Assembly (NCBI GenBank): GCA_036001065.1
Contig: DASYUQ010000174.1
Location: 1-64,000 of the forward strand
Length of the DNA: 64,000 bases
Origin: Candidatus Methylomirabilota bacterium
GTDB lineage: Bacteria > Methylomirabilota > Methylomirabilia > Rokubacteriales > CSP1-6
Direction of reading: 5' to 3'
The first letter of the stretch is position 1. Every line of letters starts with the position of its first letter. The notes beneath the pieces were generated by a model that saw nothing but the letters and a program-made list of their open reading frames with translations, had not been told where the DNA came from and did no database searches. The position numbers and the translations under genes are program-made. Positions 16,271 through 24,767 of this stretch are shown piece by piece.

Positions 16271-16693
16271 GTGCGGCCGCCGACACTCGTCGCTCATGCC
16301 GACTGGGGATCGAGCCCCAGCAAGCGATGGATCGCGCTCGCGGGGTGGCGCGACGGCCGCTACCGCGCCGAGGCGCCACGCCTCGTGGGCCCCCCTGAAG
16401 CGCGATCTGCCGCTGAGAAGCAGGCGCTGCTGGAAGCCATTCACAGGGCCATGAGGGAGGCGCTGAAGATCCCGGAGTGGGACAAGGTGCTGTTCCTCCA
16501 CCAGATGTTCCGCGGCCGCTCGCTCGACGCGAAGCGGCGGCTCTACCAGGCGCTCGTGAAGAACCTGGGCGGGCTCGGCGTCCCGCCCGCCGACTCCAAG
16601 ATCATCCTGCTGGAGCCGCCCATGGAGAACTGGGGCATCCGGGGGGGCCAGATGGCCACCGAGGTGGACCTGGGCTACGAGGTCAAGGTGTAG
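16271..16693 (+). CDS. Tautomerase-superfamily protein with unrelated N-terminal segment
   Basis: 140 residues from a GTG at 16271. Residues ~45-140 look like two beta-alpha-beta units of the 4-oxalocrotonate tautomerase superfamily (LLEAIHRAMREALKIPEWDK, then RRLYQALVKNLGGLGVPPAD and LEPPMENWGIRGG). Residues 1-~42, with ADWGSSPSKRWIAL, do not belong to that fold and look like the beginning of another protein, perhaps of RNase H-like fold. The usual N-terminal catalytic proline right after Met is therefore absent, so classical tautomerase chemistry is doubtful. Its 3' end overlaps the convergent LLM gene by 11 bases. This may be a deletion chimera. Confidence 0.65.
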   Translation: MRPPTLVAHADWGSSPSKRWIALAGWRDGRYRAEAPRLVGPPEARSAAEKQALLEAIHRAMREALKIPEWDKVLFLHQMFRGRSLDAKRRLYQALVKNLGGLGVPPADSKIILLEPPMENWGIRGGQMATEVDLGYEVKV

Positions 16694-17633
16694 ATCGCGT
16701 CGGGACCAGCACCTCTTCCACGAAGGCCTGCAGCGCCTCCCAGTCGTACGGCCCCTGGCGGAAGGCGATGTTCATGCGCGCGGCCCCGGCATCGCGGTAG
16801 GCGGCGGCCAGCTCCATCGCCTGCTTGGGCGTGCCGCGCACGAAACCGGTGCGGCCCTGCGGGTCCTTCCCGAAGTGCCTTTGGAAGAGCGCCTCGCCCC
16901 GCGCCGCGCCCTTGGCGTCGGCGCCCATGTAGAAGCCGACATTGGCGGACTTCAAGATAGTCTTCGGGTCCCGCCCCTCCTTCTCGCACCACTGGTCGAG
17001 CACCTGGCTCTTCCTCTTCCACTGGTCGGGGCCGAGATAGGGCGCGTTCCAGCCGTCGCCGTAGCGGGCGGCGGCGCGCAACGTGCGCTTCTCGCCGCCG
17101 CCGCCGATCCAGATCGGGAGCTTCGGCTGGAGCGGCTTGGGATTGTTGGGCGCGTTGTGGAGCTGGAAGTGCTTGCCGGTGAAGTTCGCGCGCGTGACCG
17201 CGGGGTCGAAGAGCTGGCGGAGGGCCTGGGCGAACTCCTCCAGCATGTCCTCGCGCACGCCGATGGAGGGAAAGGGGATGCCGAAGGCGCGGGCCTCGAG
17301 CTCGTGCCAGCCGGCGCCGATGCCGCACTCCACGCGGCCATTGGAGAGGTGGTCGATGGAGGTCAGGGCGGAGGCCAACACCCCCGGGTTGCGGTACAGG
17401 TTGCAGTAGACCAGCGAGCCGATGCGCACGCGCTTCGTCTCCAGCGCGGCCGCCGTCATGATCGCGATGGACTCGAAGCAGTCGAGGTCGCCGCCCTGAG
17501 GCGGGGACTCCTGGAAGTGATCCGACACGGAGAACCAGTCGAAGCCGCCGTCGTCGGCGAACTTCCAGAGCCGTCGCATCTCGGCCAGCGGCCCCCCCAT
17601 GTGGCCCACGTGGATCCCGACGGTCATCGCCAT
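16683..17633 (-). CDS. LLM-class flavin/F420-dependent oxidoreductase
   Basis: 316 residues from an ATG with GAGGAG 7 bases upstream. This is a luciferase-like TIM barrel: GFDWFSVSDHFQ near residue 31, ALTSIDHLSNGRVECGIGAGWHELE near 90-115, and PKLPIWIGGGGEKRTLRAAARYGDGWN near 170-200. These are the hallmarks of F420- or FMN-dependent LLM enzymes that oxidise or reduce alcohols, imines or ketones. The cofactor cannot be fixed from sequence alone. It is followed after 11 bases upstream by an SDR gene and then the TPP enzyme, suggesting one catabolic transcript. Confidence 0.88.
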   Translation of the reverse strand: MAMTVGIHVGHMGGPLAEMRRLWKFADDGGFDWFSVSDHFQESPPQGGDLDCFESIAIMTAAALETKRVRIGSLVYCNLYRNPGVLASALTSIDHLSNGRVECGIGAGWHELEARAFGIPFPSIGVREDMLEEFAQALRQLFDPAVTRANFTGKHFQLHNAPNNPKPLQPKLPIWIGGGGEKRTLRAAARYGDGWNAPYLGPDQWKRKSQVLDQWCEKEGRDPKTILKSANVGFYMGADAKGAARGEALFQRHFGKDPQGRTGFVRGTPKQAMELAAAYRDAGAARMNIAFRQGPYDWEALQAFVEEVLVPTRSTP

Positions 17634-17644
17634 CGCTCGGCTCC

Positions 17645-18412
17645 TCAGCGAGTGGTGAGCGTGAGTCCGGCGTCGATGACGAGCGTCTGGCCCGTGACCC
17701 AGCGCGCCTCGTCGCTGGCCAGGTAGACGGCGCCCCAGCCCACGTCCCAGCCCGCGCCCTCGGTGCCGAGGGGGGAGGACTGCCGGCGTCGCTCACGCGC
17801 CTCGGGGCCGAGGCTCTCCACCATCGGCGTCCACACGCGGCCGGGCGCGATGGCGTTGACGCGGATTCCCCGAGGCCCGAGCTGCACGGCGACGCTCCGC
17901 ACGAAGCCGATTACGCCGGCCTTGGCGGCGGCGTACGCCGTGCGCCCGTGACCGCGCAGCGCCGCCACCGACGACACGCAGATGATGCTGCCGGCGCCCC
18001 CGGCGACCAGCGCGGGCACGGCCGCCTGGGTGGCCAGCAGCATGGACTTGAGATCGACGGTCATCACGCGGTCCCACTCCTCTTCCGTCGTCTCCAGGAG
18101 GTCCTTGCGCGACTCGATGCCGACGTTGTTGTGGAGGATGTCGAGGCCGCCCCAGCGCTCGACGGCGGCCTGGACCATCGCCCGGCAGTCGTCGGCGCGG
18201 GTGACGTCGGCGGCGAACGGCTCGGCTTCGCCGCGCTCGGCTCGGATCAGCCCCACCGTCTCCTCGGCGCGCTCCTTGGCCTGATCCACGCAGAGCACGC
18301 GCGCGCCTTCGCGCGCGAAGAGGATGGCTGCCGCCTTGCCGTTGCCGAGACCGGGACCGCGGGAGCCGGCCCCGGTCACGATGGCAACCTTACCCGCGAG
18401 TCGTCCGGGCAT
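17645..18412 (-). CDS. Short-chain dehydrogenase/reductase (SDR)
   Basis: 255 residues. Rossmann motif TGAGSRGPGLGNG at residues 13-25, NNVG around 92, catalytic Ser in ICVSSVAAL and YAAAK (Tyr-x3-Lys). The glycine motif has extra residues (TGAGSRGPG) compared with the classical TGxxxGIG. It is an NAD(P)H-dependent cytoplasmic oxidoreductase of unknown substrate. The stop of the upstream TPP enzyme is only 15 bases away, and the LLM gene starts 11 bases downstream, so all three are probably co-transcribed. Confidence 0.9.
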   Translation of the reverse strand: MPGRLAGKVAIVTGAGSRGPGLGNGKAAAILFAREGARVLCVDQAKERAEETVGLIRAERGEAEPFAADVTRADDCRAMVQAAVERWGGLDILHNNVGIESRKDLLETTEEEWDRVMTVDLKSMLLATQAAVPALVAGGAGSIICVSSVAALRGHGRTAYAAAKAGVIGFVRSVAVQLGPRGIRVNAIAPGRVWTPMVESLGPEARERRRQSSPLGTEGAGWDVGWGAVYLASDEARWVTGQTLVIDAGLTLTTR

Positions 18413-18427
18413 CAGCCTCTCAGCAGG

Positions 18428-20098
18428 CTACGTGAACGAGGGATCGATGCGGACGTCGATCAGGTACGGGCCCCCGCTGCGAAGGCCCCGCGTCAGCGCC
18501 GCCGGCACCTCGCCGGCCTTCTCGACGTGCTCGCCGGGCACCCCCAGCGAGCGTGCCAGGCCGACCCAGTCGATGGGTGGCCGGTCGAGGTCCATGCCCA
18601 CATAGCGGTCGTCCTCGGCCGAGAAGCCCTTGAGGGCGAGCGTGCGCTGCTTGAGGATCCGGTACGACGCGTTGTTGAAGATGACGTAGACGACGCCGAG
18701 CCCTTCCCGGGCGGCCGTCCACAGCGCCTGGCTCGTGTACATCGCGCTGCCGTCGCCGACCAGCGCGACCACCGGGCGCCGGGGCAGCGCCAGCTTGACG
18801 CCGAGCGCCGCCGGGAGCCCCCAGCCGATCCCGCCGCCCCGGAGGCCGAAGAAACTCTTGGGGTCGGCGCAGCGGAGGAGCTGGCGCAGGCCGTGGGCGG
18901 ACGAGATCGACTCGTCGATGATGGTGACGTCGTCGGGGACGCTGGCGGCGATCGCGTGGACCAGGCTCAGCGACGACATCGGAATCTGCTGGGCCTCCCG
19001 CTGCGCGCGCTCGGTCAGCTCCGCGCGCATCCTCTCGTGAGCCGCCCGCGCCGCCTCCCGCCGCTTCGGCGCCTGGGGATGCCCGTGCTTCGTCGTGTGG
19101 CGGCGTAGCGCCTCGCCGAGCTCGGGCAGCGTCGCCTTGGGCTCGCCGTGGATGGCGACGGCGGCGGGATAGTTCTTGCCCAGCTCCCAGGGGTTCACGT
19201 CCAGGTGCACGATGTTGAGGCCGGGCGGCATCGGATCGACGTCGTCAGGCAGCGAGAGCGTGAAGAGGTCGCCGCCCACGGAGAAGAGGAGATCGTGACG
19301 CATCAGCAGCGCCCGGATCGGGGGGGCCAGGCGCGGCATGGGGCCGGCGTACTGTGGATGCGTGAACGGGAAGCTGCAGGTGGAAGACACGCACTCGCTG
19401 ACGACCGGACAGCCCACCAGCTCGGCCAGCTCCACGATCTCGCCGAGCGCGTCGCCGTGGGCCACGGCGTCGCCGGCGACCAGCAGGGGCCGCTCGGCTT
19501 TCGCCAGCAGCGCGGCGGCCCGATCGATGGCCTGGCGATCGCCGACGATGCGCGGCGCCACCCGCGTGGGGGCCAGGAGATCGACGTCGCGCTCGGCGTT
19601 GAGGACGTCGACCGGCAGTGACAGGAAGACCGGGCTCGTCGGGTGGGCCAGCGCGGTTTTGGTGGCGCGCCGGACGATCCGGGGCAGGTCCTCCAGGCGG
19701 CGCACCTCGGTGGACCACTTGACGAAGGGCTCGGCGACCGGCGGCAGCTCGGCCCAGAGGATCGGCTCCGTGGCCGTGAAGGACTGGTCGTGCTGGCCGG
19801 CGGTCAGCAGCATGGGCGCGCCCGACTTGCGCGCGTTGTACAGCATCCCCATCGCGTTGCCGAGACCCGGCGCGATGTGCACGTTCACCGCGGCCAGCCC
19901 GCCGCTGGCCTGGGCGTAGCCGTCGGCCATCGCGATGGCCACGGCCTCCTGCAGCGCCAGCACGTAGCGGATCCGCGGCTCGCGGGCCAGCCCGTCCATC
20001 AGCGGCAGCTCGGTCGTCCCCGGGTTGCCGAACATGACGGTGACGCCTTCTTCGGCGAGGATCTCGAGGAACGCCTGCTTGCCGGAGACCAGTGGCAT
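18428..20098 (-). CDS. Thiamine pyrophosphate-dependent enzyme (benzoylformate decarboxylase / acetolactate synthase-like)
   Basis: 556 residues from the ATG at 20098; an upstream TTG at 20137 is possible but unlikely. The catalytic Glu is in LALQEAVAIAMADGYA (about residue 50). The TPP/Mg motif is GDGSAMYTSQALWTAARE ending at FNN. The three PYR, central and PP domains are all present. The N-terminal FGNPGTTELPLMD and lack of an FAD-specific insert favour a benzoylformate-decarboxylase-like 2-oxoacid decarboxylase over a biosynthetic acetolactate synthase, but the substrate is unproven. It is divergent from hemE. Confidence 0.87.
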   Translation of the reverse strand: MPLVSGKQAFLEILAEEGVTVMFGNPGTTELPLMDGLAREPRIRYVLALQEAVAIAMADGYAQASGGLAAVNVHIAPGLGNAMGMLYNARKSGAPMLLTAGQHDQSFTATEPILWAELPPVAEPFVKWSTEVRRLEDLPRIVRRATKTALAHPTSPVFLSLPVDVLNAERDVDLLAPTRVAPRIVGDRQAIDRAAALLAKAERPLLVAGDAVAHGDALGEIVELAELVGCPVVSECVSSTCSFPFTHPQYAGPMPRLAPPIRALLMRHDLLFSVGGDLFTLSLPDDVDPMPPGLNIVHLDVNPWELGKNYPAAVAIHGEPKATLPELGEALRRHTTKHGHPQAPKRREAARAAHERMRAELTERAQREAQQIPMSSLSLVHAIAASVPDDVTIIDESISSAHGLRQLLRCADPKSFFGLRGGGIGWGLPAALGVKLALPRRPVVALVGDGSAMYTSQALWTAAREGLGVVYVIFNNASYRILKQRTLALKGFSAEDDRYVGMDLDRPPIDWVGLARSLGVPGEHVEKAGEVPAALTRGLRSGGPYLIDVRIDPSFT

Positions 20099-20163
20099 GG
20101 GGTCCCGATCATAAACCCCCGGCGCGCTTGATTCCAAGGGGGGTGCCCGGTACGCTCTCAGGC

Positions 20164-21201
20164 GTGCCGGCCACGGATGTTTCCTTCCTCCGCGCGGCGC
20201 GCCGCGAACCGACTCCCTACACGCCGGTGTGGCTCATGCGTCAGGCCGGGCGTTATCTGCCGGAGTACCGTGCGATGCGGGCGCGGTATGGCTTCCTCGA
20301 GCTGTGCCGCAACCCGGAGGCGGCGGCGGAGGTGACGCTGCAGCCCGTCGAGCGCCTCGGGGTCGACGCGGCGATCCTCTTCGCTGACATCTTGCTGATC
20401 GTGGAGCCGCTCGGCGTCGGCCTGGAGTTCTCCAGAGGCGAGGGGCCGGTCATCCCGCGCCCCATCCGGCGGGAGGCGGACGTGGGCCGCCTCGAGCCCA
20501 TCGACGTGGCGAGCGGGGTGCCGTTCGTCTTCGAGACGGTGCGGAACGTCGTTCGCGCGCTGGGCGGCCGCGTGCCCCTCATCGGCTTCGCGGGCGCGCC
20601 GTTCACCGTCGCCTCGTACCTGGTGGAGGGAGGGCCGTCGCGCGACTACCTGCACACGAAGCGTCTCATGTACGAGGAGGGGGAGGCCTGGCACCGCCTG
20701 ATGGAGCTGCTCGCCGAGGCGACCGCGCGCTATCTGAACGGGCAGATCGCGGCGGGCGCCCAGGCCGTCCAGCTCTTCGACTCCTGGGTGGGCGTGCTGA
20801 GCCCCGCCGACTACCGCGCGTTCGTGCTGCCGCACGTGCGATCGCTGCTCAAGGCGCTGACGCCGGGCGCCCCCGTCATCCACTTCGGCACCGGCACCGC
20901 CGCATTGCTCCCGCTCATGCGCGAGGCGGGAGGCGACGTCATCGGCCTCGACTGGCGCGTGGACCTCGACGCCGCCTGGGCCACGGTCGGGCACGACATC
21001 GCGATCCAGGGCAATCTCGATCCCGCCGTGTTGCTGGCCAAGCCGTCCTATATAAGGGAGCGGGCCAAGGAGGTCCTGGCCCGGGCCGGGGGGCGGCCGG
21101 GCCACATCTTCAACCTCGGCCACGGCGTGCTCCCTGACACGCCCGTCGAGCACGTGAAGGCGCTCGTCGACATCGTCCACGAGCTCTCCGACCGTCGATG
21201 A
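20164..21201 (+). CDS. hemE: Uroporphyrinogen decarboxylase
   Basis: 345 residues from a GTG at 20164, giving the usual N-terminal length before MRQAGRYLPEYR (residues 25-36). Conserved FADIL with its catalytic Asp, GFAGAPFTVASYLVEGG, DSWVG, HFGTGT and FNLGHGVLPDTPVEHV are all present. It decarboxylates the four acetates of uroporphyrinogen III in haem synthesis. First of a three-gene overlapping operon (hemE, hemH, hemY), so haem from this branch point is made by the protoporphyrin-dependent route. Confidence 0.96.
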   Translation: MPATDVSFLRAARREPTPYTPVWLMRQAGRYLPEYRAMRARYGFLELCRNPEAAAEVTLQPVERLGVDAAILFADILLIVEPLGVGLEFSRGEGPVIPRPIRREADVGRLEPIDVASGVPFVFETVRNVVRALGGRVPLIGFAGAPFTVASYLVEGGPSRDYLHTKRLMYEEGEAWHRLMELLAEATARYLNGQIAAGAQAVQLFDSWVGVLSPADYRAFVLPHVRSLLKALTPGAPVIHFGTGTAALLPLMREAGGDVIGLDWRVDLDAAWATVGHDIAIQGNLDPAVLLAKPSYIRERAKEVLARAGGRPGHIFNLGHGVLPDTPVEHVKALVDIVHELSDRR

Positions 21202-22316
21202 TCCAGGCGGTGCTGCTGATCGCCTTCGGTGGGCCCACGGCGCCCGACGAGATTCGGCCGTTCCTCCAGAACGTGGCGCGCGGCCGCGCCATCCCGCCGG
21301 CGCGACTGGAGGAGGTGGCGCATCACTACGAGCGGATGCCCGGTGGCCGCTCGCCGCTCAACGAGCTGACGGTCCGCCAGGCCCGCGCTCTCGCCGAGAC
21401 GCTCGCCGCTGACGGCTCCGCGCTTCCGGTCTTCGTCGGCATGCGCAACTGGCACCCGTACCTGCACGAGACGCTGGCCGAGATGGCCGGCCAGGGGGCC
21501 CGGCGGGCGCTGGGCCTCATCCTGTCACCGCTCCGCACGGAGGCGTCGTGGGAGCGCTACATGCGGGACGTCGCCGAGGCTCGCGCCCGGACGCCCGCCG
21601 CGCCGGAGGTCGTCTTCGCGCCGGCCTGGTTCGAGCACCCGCGGTTCGTCGCCGCCGCCGCCGATCGCTGCCGGCGCGCGCTGGACGAGGTGCCGACCGG
21701 CGAGCGCGCGGCGACGCCGCTCGTCTTCACCGCCCACAGCGTTCCGGTGCCGATGGCCGAGGCGTCGCCGTACGCGGCCGACTTTGCGGCAGCCGCCGGC
21801 GCCGTCGCGGCGGCGCTCGGCCACGGGCGCTGGTCCCTCGCCTACCAGAGCCGGAGCGGGAGCCCGCGCGACCGGTGGCTGGAGCCCGACGTCAACGATG
21901 TCCTGAAGGCGCTCGGGCGGCAGGGCGCGCGGCACGTCGTCGTCGTCCCCCTCGGCTTCGTGTGCGATCACGTCGAGGTGCTCTACGATCTCGATGTCGA
22001 AGCGCGCGCGACCGCCGCCGCGGCGGGGCTCGCGCTCCACCGCGCGGCCGCCGTGAACGACCACCCCGACTTCATCGCGGCCCTCGCCGATCTCGTGCGC
22101 TCCCACGTCGCCGGTGACCCCGACGCGGCGGGGGCCAGCCGGGCCGGAGCGCCCTCCTCGACCACGCAATCCACACCGGGACCGGCGCCTTCCCCCAGCG
22201 CCAGCTTCCCTCGACCCCCTGAGACACGGGTCTCGGAGGGCGCCTCCGGCCCGCCCGGCCCGCGCTCGCCGTCCACCGGCGACGCCGGCCCCTCGCGTCG
22301 GCGAGGGCGGCGATGA
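21198..22316 (+). CDS. hemH: Ferrochelatase with long low-complexity C-terminal tail
   Basis: 372 residues; the ATG overlaps the hemE stop (ATGA). It opens with AVLLIAFGGPTAPDEIRPFL. The metal-site histidine lies in FTAHSVPVP (usual SAHGLP) and the partner Glu in VCDHVEVLYDLD. The fold ends near residue 312 (LVRSHVAG). The remaining ~57 residues are Pro/Ser/Ala/Arg-rich, without structure, and run to the overlap with hemY. The DNA coding this tail is GC-rich and contains inverted segments, so it may be repeat-derived. It inserts ferrous iron (or another metal) into a porphyrin. The next gene encodes the oxidase supplying protoporphyrin. Confidence 0.93.
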   Translation: MIQAVLLIAFGGPTAPDEIRPFLQNVARGRAIPPARLEEVAHHYERMPGGRSPLNELTVRQARALAETLAADGSALPVFVGMRNWHPYLHETLAEMAGQGARRALGLILSPLRTEASWERYMRDVAEARARTPAAPEVVFAPAWFEHPRFVAAAADRCRRALDEVPTGERAATPLVFTAHSVPVPMAEASPYAADFAAAAGAVAAALGHGRWSLAYQSRSGSPRDRWLEPDVNDVLKALGRQGARHVVVVPLGFVCDHVEVLYDLDVEARATAAAAGLALHRAAAVNDHPDFIAALADLVRSHVAGDPDAAGASRAGAPSSTTQSTPGPAPSPSASFPRPPETRVSEGASGPPGPRSPSTGDAGPSRRRGRR

Positions 22317-23731
22317 GGATGGTGGTCGTCGGAGGCGGCATCACCGGACTGGCCTGCGCCCACCGTGCGGTGGAGATCGCGCGGGAACGCGGCATCGAGC
22401 TCGACCTCACGCTGCTCGAGGCGCGCGATCGGCTCGGAGGGACGATCGAGACCGAACGGACCGGCGGCTTCCTGATCGAGGCCGGCCCCGATTCGTTCCT
22501 GTCCGAGAAGCCGTGGGCGCTGGCGCTCTGCCGGCGCCTGGGGGTGGTGGATCGGCTCGTCCCAACGGACGATCGGTTCAGGAAGACGTTCGTGTGGTTC
22601 CGCGGGCGCCTGCATCCGCTACCCGAGGGCTTCCAGCTCCTGGCCCCGGCCCGCTTCGGCCCCTTCATCACCTCCGGCCTCTTCTCCTGGCCGGGCAAGC
22701 TGCGCATGGCGCTCGATCTGCTGCTGCCGCGCGGGATCCCGGGCGACGACGAGAGCCTGGGATCGTTCGTGCGGCGGCGGCTCGGACGGGAGGCGCTCGA
22801 GCGCGTCGCCCAGCCGCTGGTGGCGGGCATTTACACGGCCGATCCGGACGAGCTGAGTCTCGCCGCCACCATGCCGCGCTTCCTCGAGCTGGAGCGCCGG
22901 GAACGGAGCGTGATCCTCGCCCTCTGGCGCGCGCGCCGCCGCGCGCCCGAGACAGCGGAGGGGACGAGCGGAGCGCGCTTCAGCCTCTTCGTCACCTTTG
23001 CCAGCGGGATGGGTGAGCTGGTGGAGGCGCTCGCCGCACGCTTGCCGCCGGGAGCCGCGCATCTCAAGCACCGCGTGGGTGGGATCGAGCGTGGCGACGG
23101 TCGCTGGCGGGTCGATCTCGCGGCCGGCGGCGCGCTCGAAGCCGATCGCGTGGTCGTCGCCACCGAGGCCCACGCGGCCGCTCGGCTGCTCCGGTACGTC
23201 GATCCGCCGCTGGCGACGATGCTCCAGGTGATTCCGTACGCCTCCTCGGCGACGGTGTCGCTCGGCTATCGACGCGCCGACATCCCCCATCCGCTTGACG
23301 GCTTCGGCTTCGTGGTGCCGCGCGTGGAGGGCCGGCAGCTGCTGGCCTGCACCTTCGCGAGCGTCAAGTACCCGGGGCGCGCGCCGGAGGGCGGGGCGCT
23401 CCTGCGCTGCTTCCTCGGCGGCGCCCTGAACGCCGCGGTGCTGGAGCGGGATGACGGGGATCTCATCCAGCGGGCCAGGGAGGAGCTGAGCGCGGCGCTC
23501 GGCGTCGCCGCCGAGCCGGTGCTCGCCCGGGTGGCACGCCATCCCTTCGCGATGCCGCAGTACGGTGTGGGCCACCGCAGGAGCGTCGAGGCGGTCGAGC
23601 GCCGGCTCGAGACGGCGCCCGGCCTCGCGCTGGCCGGGGCGGCCTACGGGGGCGTGGGCATCGCCGACTGCGTGAGGTCGGGCGAGAGCGCCGCCGAGCG
23701 CGCCCTGCTGAGCCGAGCGCCCGGGGGCTGA
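22313..23731 (+). CDS. hemY: Protoporphyrinogen oxidase, HemY type (oxygen-dependent flavoprotein)
   Basis: 472 residues, start overlapping the hemH stop (ATGA). FAD dinucleotide motif VVVGGGITGLACAH at residues 3-16 followed by LLEARDRLGGTIETER. The family landmarks GPDSFLSEKP and, near the C-terminus, GLALAGAAYGGVGIADCV (FAD site) are present. It removes six electrons from protoporphyrinogen IX using oxygen, so its presence suggests aerobic haem synthesis. HemY relatives in Gram-positives act on coproporphyrinogen instead (then with HemQ); no HemQ is seen here. Confidence 0.93.
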   Translation: MRMVVVGGGITGLACAHRAVEIARERGIELDLTLLEARDRLGGTIETERTGGFLIEAGPDSFLSEKPWALALCRRLGVVDRLVPTDDRFRKTFVWFRGRLHPLPEGFQLLAPARFGPFITSGLFSWPGKLRMALDLLLPRGIPGDDESLGSFVRRRLGREALERVAQPLVAGIYTADPDELSLAATMPRFLELERRERSVILALWRARRRAPETAEGTSGARFSLFVTFASGMGELVEALAARLPPGAAHLKHRVGGIERGDGRWRVDLAAGGALEADRVVVATEAHAAARLLRYVDPPLATMLQVIPYASSATVSLGYRRADIPHPLDGFGFVVPRVEGRQLLACTFASVKYPGRAPEGGALLRCFLGGALNAAVLERDDGDLIQRAREELSAALGVAAEPVLARVARHPFAMPQYGVGHRRSVEAVERRLETAPGLALAGAAYGGVGIADCVRSGESAAERALLSRAPGG

Positions 23732-23764
23732 CGGCGAGGGGATGAGCGATGTCGGTGGACCGCG

Positions 23765-24114
23765 CTACGCGCGGTGCCGGAGCCTCCGCTCCTCGGGGTG
23801 CGGGTCGAGGTAGGCCTGGTCGGCGAGACGCGCGACGCCGCCCCGTCGGACGTGGTGCCCGATGAGCATCAGCGGCACGCCCAGCGGGCGGGCGCCGCGG
23901 CGGTAGGCGTCGATGACCTCGCCCAGCTCGGCCGCTCGTCGGCCCCCAGCGCTGGCTCGAGAGAGCCCGCCGCGTGCCGGAGGGCGCTGGCGTGGCGGGC
24001 GGGGGTGGCGCGGACCGCCAGGGCCTTCATCAGGAGCGCGCCGGAGCGCACGCGCTCGCCCAGCAGGCACGCCGAGATTCCGAGGCGGGGCTTTTCGGAC
24101 TCGATTTTCGCCAT
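23765..24114 (-). pseudogene. YbgA-like (DUF523-DUF1722) gene remnant: internal deletion plus frameshift
   Basis: From the ATG at 24114 the frame gives a DUF523 start (PRLGISACLLGERVR) that jumps directly to the middle of a DUF1722 domain (LLMKALAVRATPARHASALR); about the whole DUF523 core is missing. Near 23936 one G appears lost (GAGCGGCCGAG where GAGCGGGCCGAG would keep frame), and DUF1722 continues in the other frame as ELGEVIDAYRRGARPLGVPL to LDPHPEERRLRH and a TAG at 23765. It is divergent from the deacylase gene. Confidence 0.75.
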
Positions 24115-24136
24115 CGGCTCGCATAGTGTAGCAATC

Positions 24137-24616
24137 GTGTCGGAGCCGCTGAGCCCGAGCGCCCAGAAGGTGCAGGAGGCGCTGACCGCGCTGGGCTTCA
24201 CGTACCAGGTCGTCGAGGCGCCGCGACCCACGCGCACGGCCGCCGAGGCCGCCCAGCTCGTGGGTTGCCAGATCGGTCAGATCGCCAAGTCTCTCGTCTT
24301 CAGGGCGGCGCCGAGCGGCCGGCCGATTCTGGTGATCGCCAGCGGCGCGAACCAGGTGAACGAGTGGCGGATCGGCGCGCTGCTCAAGGAAACGCTCGAG
24401 AAGGCCAAGGCCGCCCTCGTGCGCGAGCACACCGGCTTCGCCATCGGCGGGGTGCCTCCCCTCGGTCACGCCAAGCCGCTCGAGACCTTCATCGATCAGG
24501 ACCTCATGAGACACTCCGAGATCTGGGCCGCGGCCGGCACGCCGAACGCGCTCTTCCGGCTGGTCCCCGCCGACCTGGTCAAGATGACGGGGGGCCGCGT
24601 GGTCAAGGTCACCTAG
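24137..24616 (+). CDS. YbaK/EbsC-family aminoacyl-tRNA deacylase
   Basis: 159 residues from a GTG at 24137. The fold markers are QLVGCQIGQIAKSLVFR with the conserved Lys, GANQVNEWRIGALL, GFAIGGVPPLGHAKPLETFID and a final WAAAGTPNALFRLVPADL. YbaK/ProX-type enzymes hydrolyse mischarged Cys- or Ala-tRNA(Pro). The stand-alone form has no synthetase fused. An open frame upstream exists but is antisense to the pseudogene, so the GTG start is preferred. Confidence 0.9.
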   Translation: MSEPLSPSAQKVQEALTALGFTYQVVEAPRPTRTAAEAAQLVGCQIGQIAKSLVFRAAPSGRPILVIASGANQVNEWRIGALLKETLEKAKAALVREHTGFAIGGVPPLGHAKPLETFIDQDLMRHSEIWAAAGTPNALFRLVPADLVKMTGGRVVKVT

Positions 24617-24619
24617 GAG

Positions 24620-24747
24620 TCTGTCGGCCATGGCACGAGCTCACTGCGGCCACTGCTTGCCGTCTCGGGCGCCGGCTCCGTCGGTGCAATACCTTTGGGG
24701 TGGTTCGGAGGGGGCCGTGAGGCCTCGTAACGTCCGCCCCCTCCGAC
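24620..24747. repeat. Family A repeat, copy 4
   Basis: Shares with copy 2 the ~45-base upstream block (CTGTCGGCCATG, CGAGCTCACTGCGGCCACT) and a degenerate first hairpin (GGCGCCGGCTCCGTCGGTGC), then GGAGGGGGCC and GTAACGTCCGCCCCCTCCGA. It fills the space between two same-strand genes, just before the start of the Ldh-family gene. Confidence 0.75.
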
Positions 24748-24767
24748 AGAGCTAGCCGGAGCCCCGG

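Noticed and set aside
22210-22260. CTCGGAGGGCGCCTCCGG in the ferrochelatase tail as a family A copy
   Set aside because: Resembles the stem but lacks the spacer and first hairpin; it is mentioned only as a possible origin of the tail.
23774-24136. In-frame 5' extension of the YbaK gene
   Set aside because: Its added residues are antisense to the YbgA-like remnant and have no YbaK similarity; the GTG at 24137 matches the family's N-terminal length.
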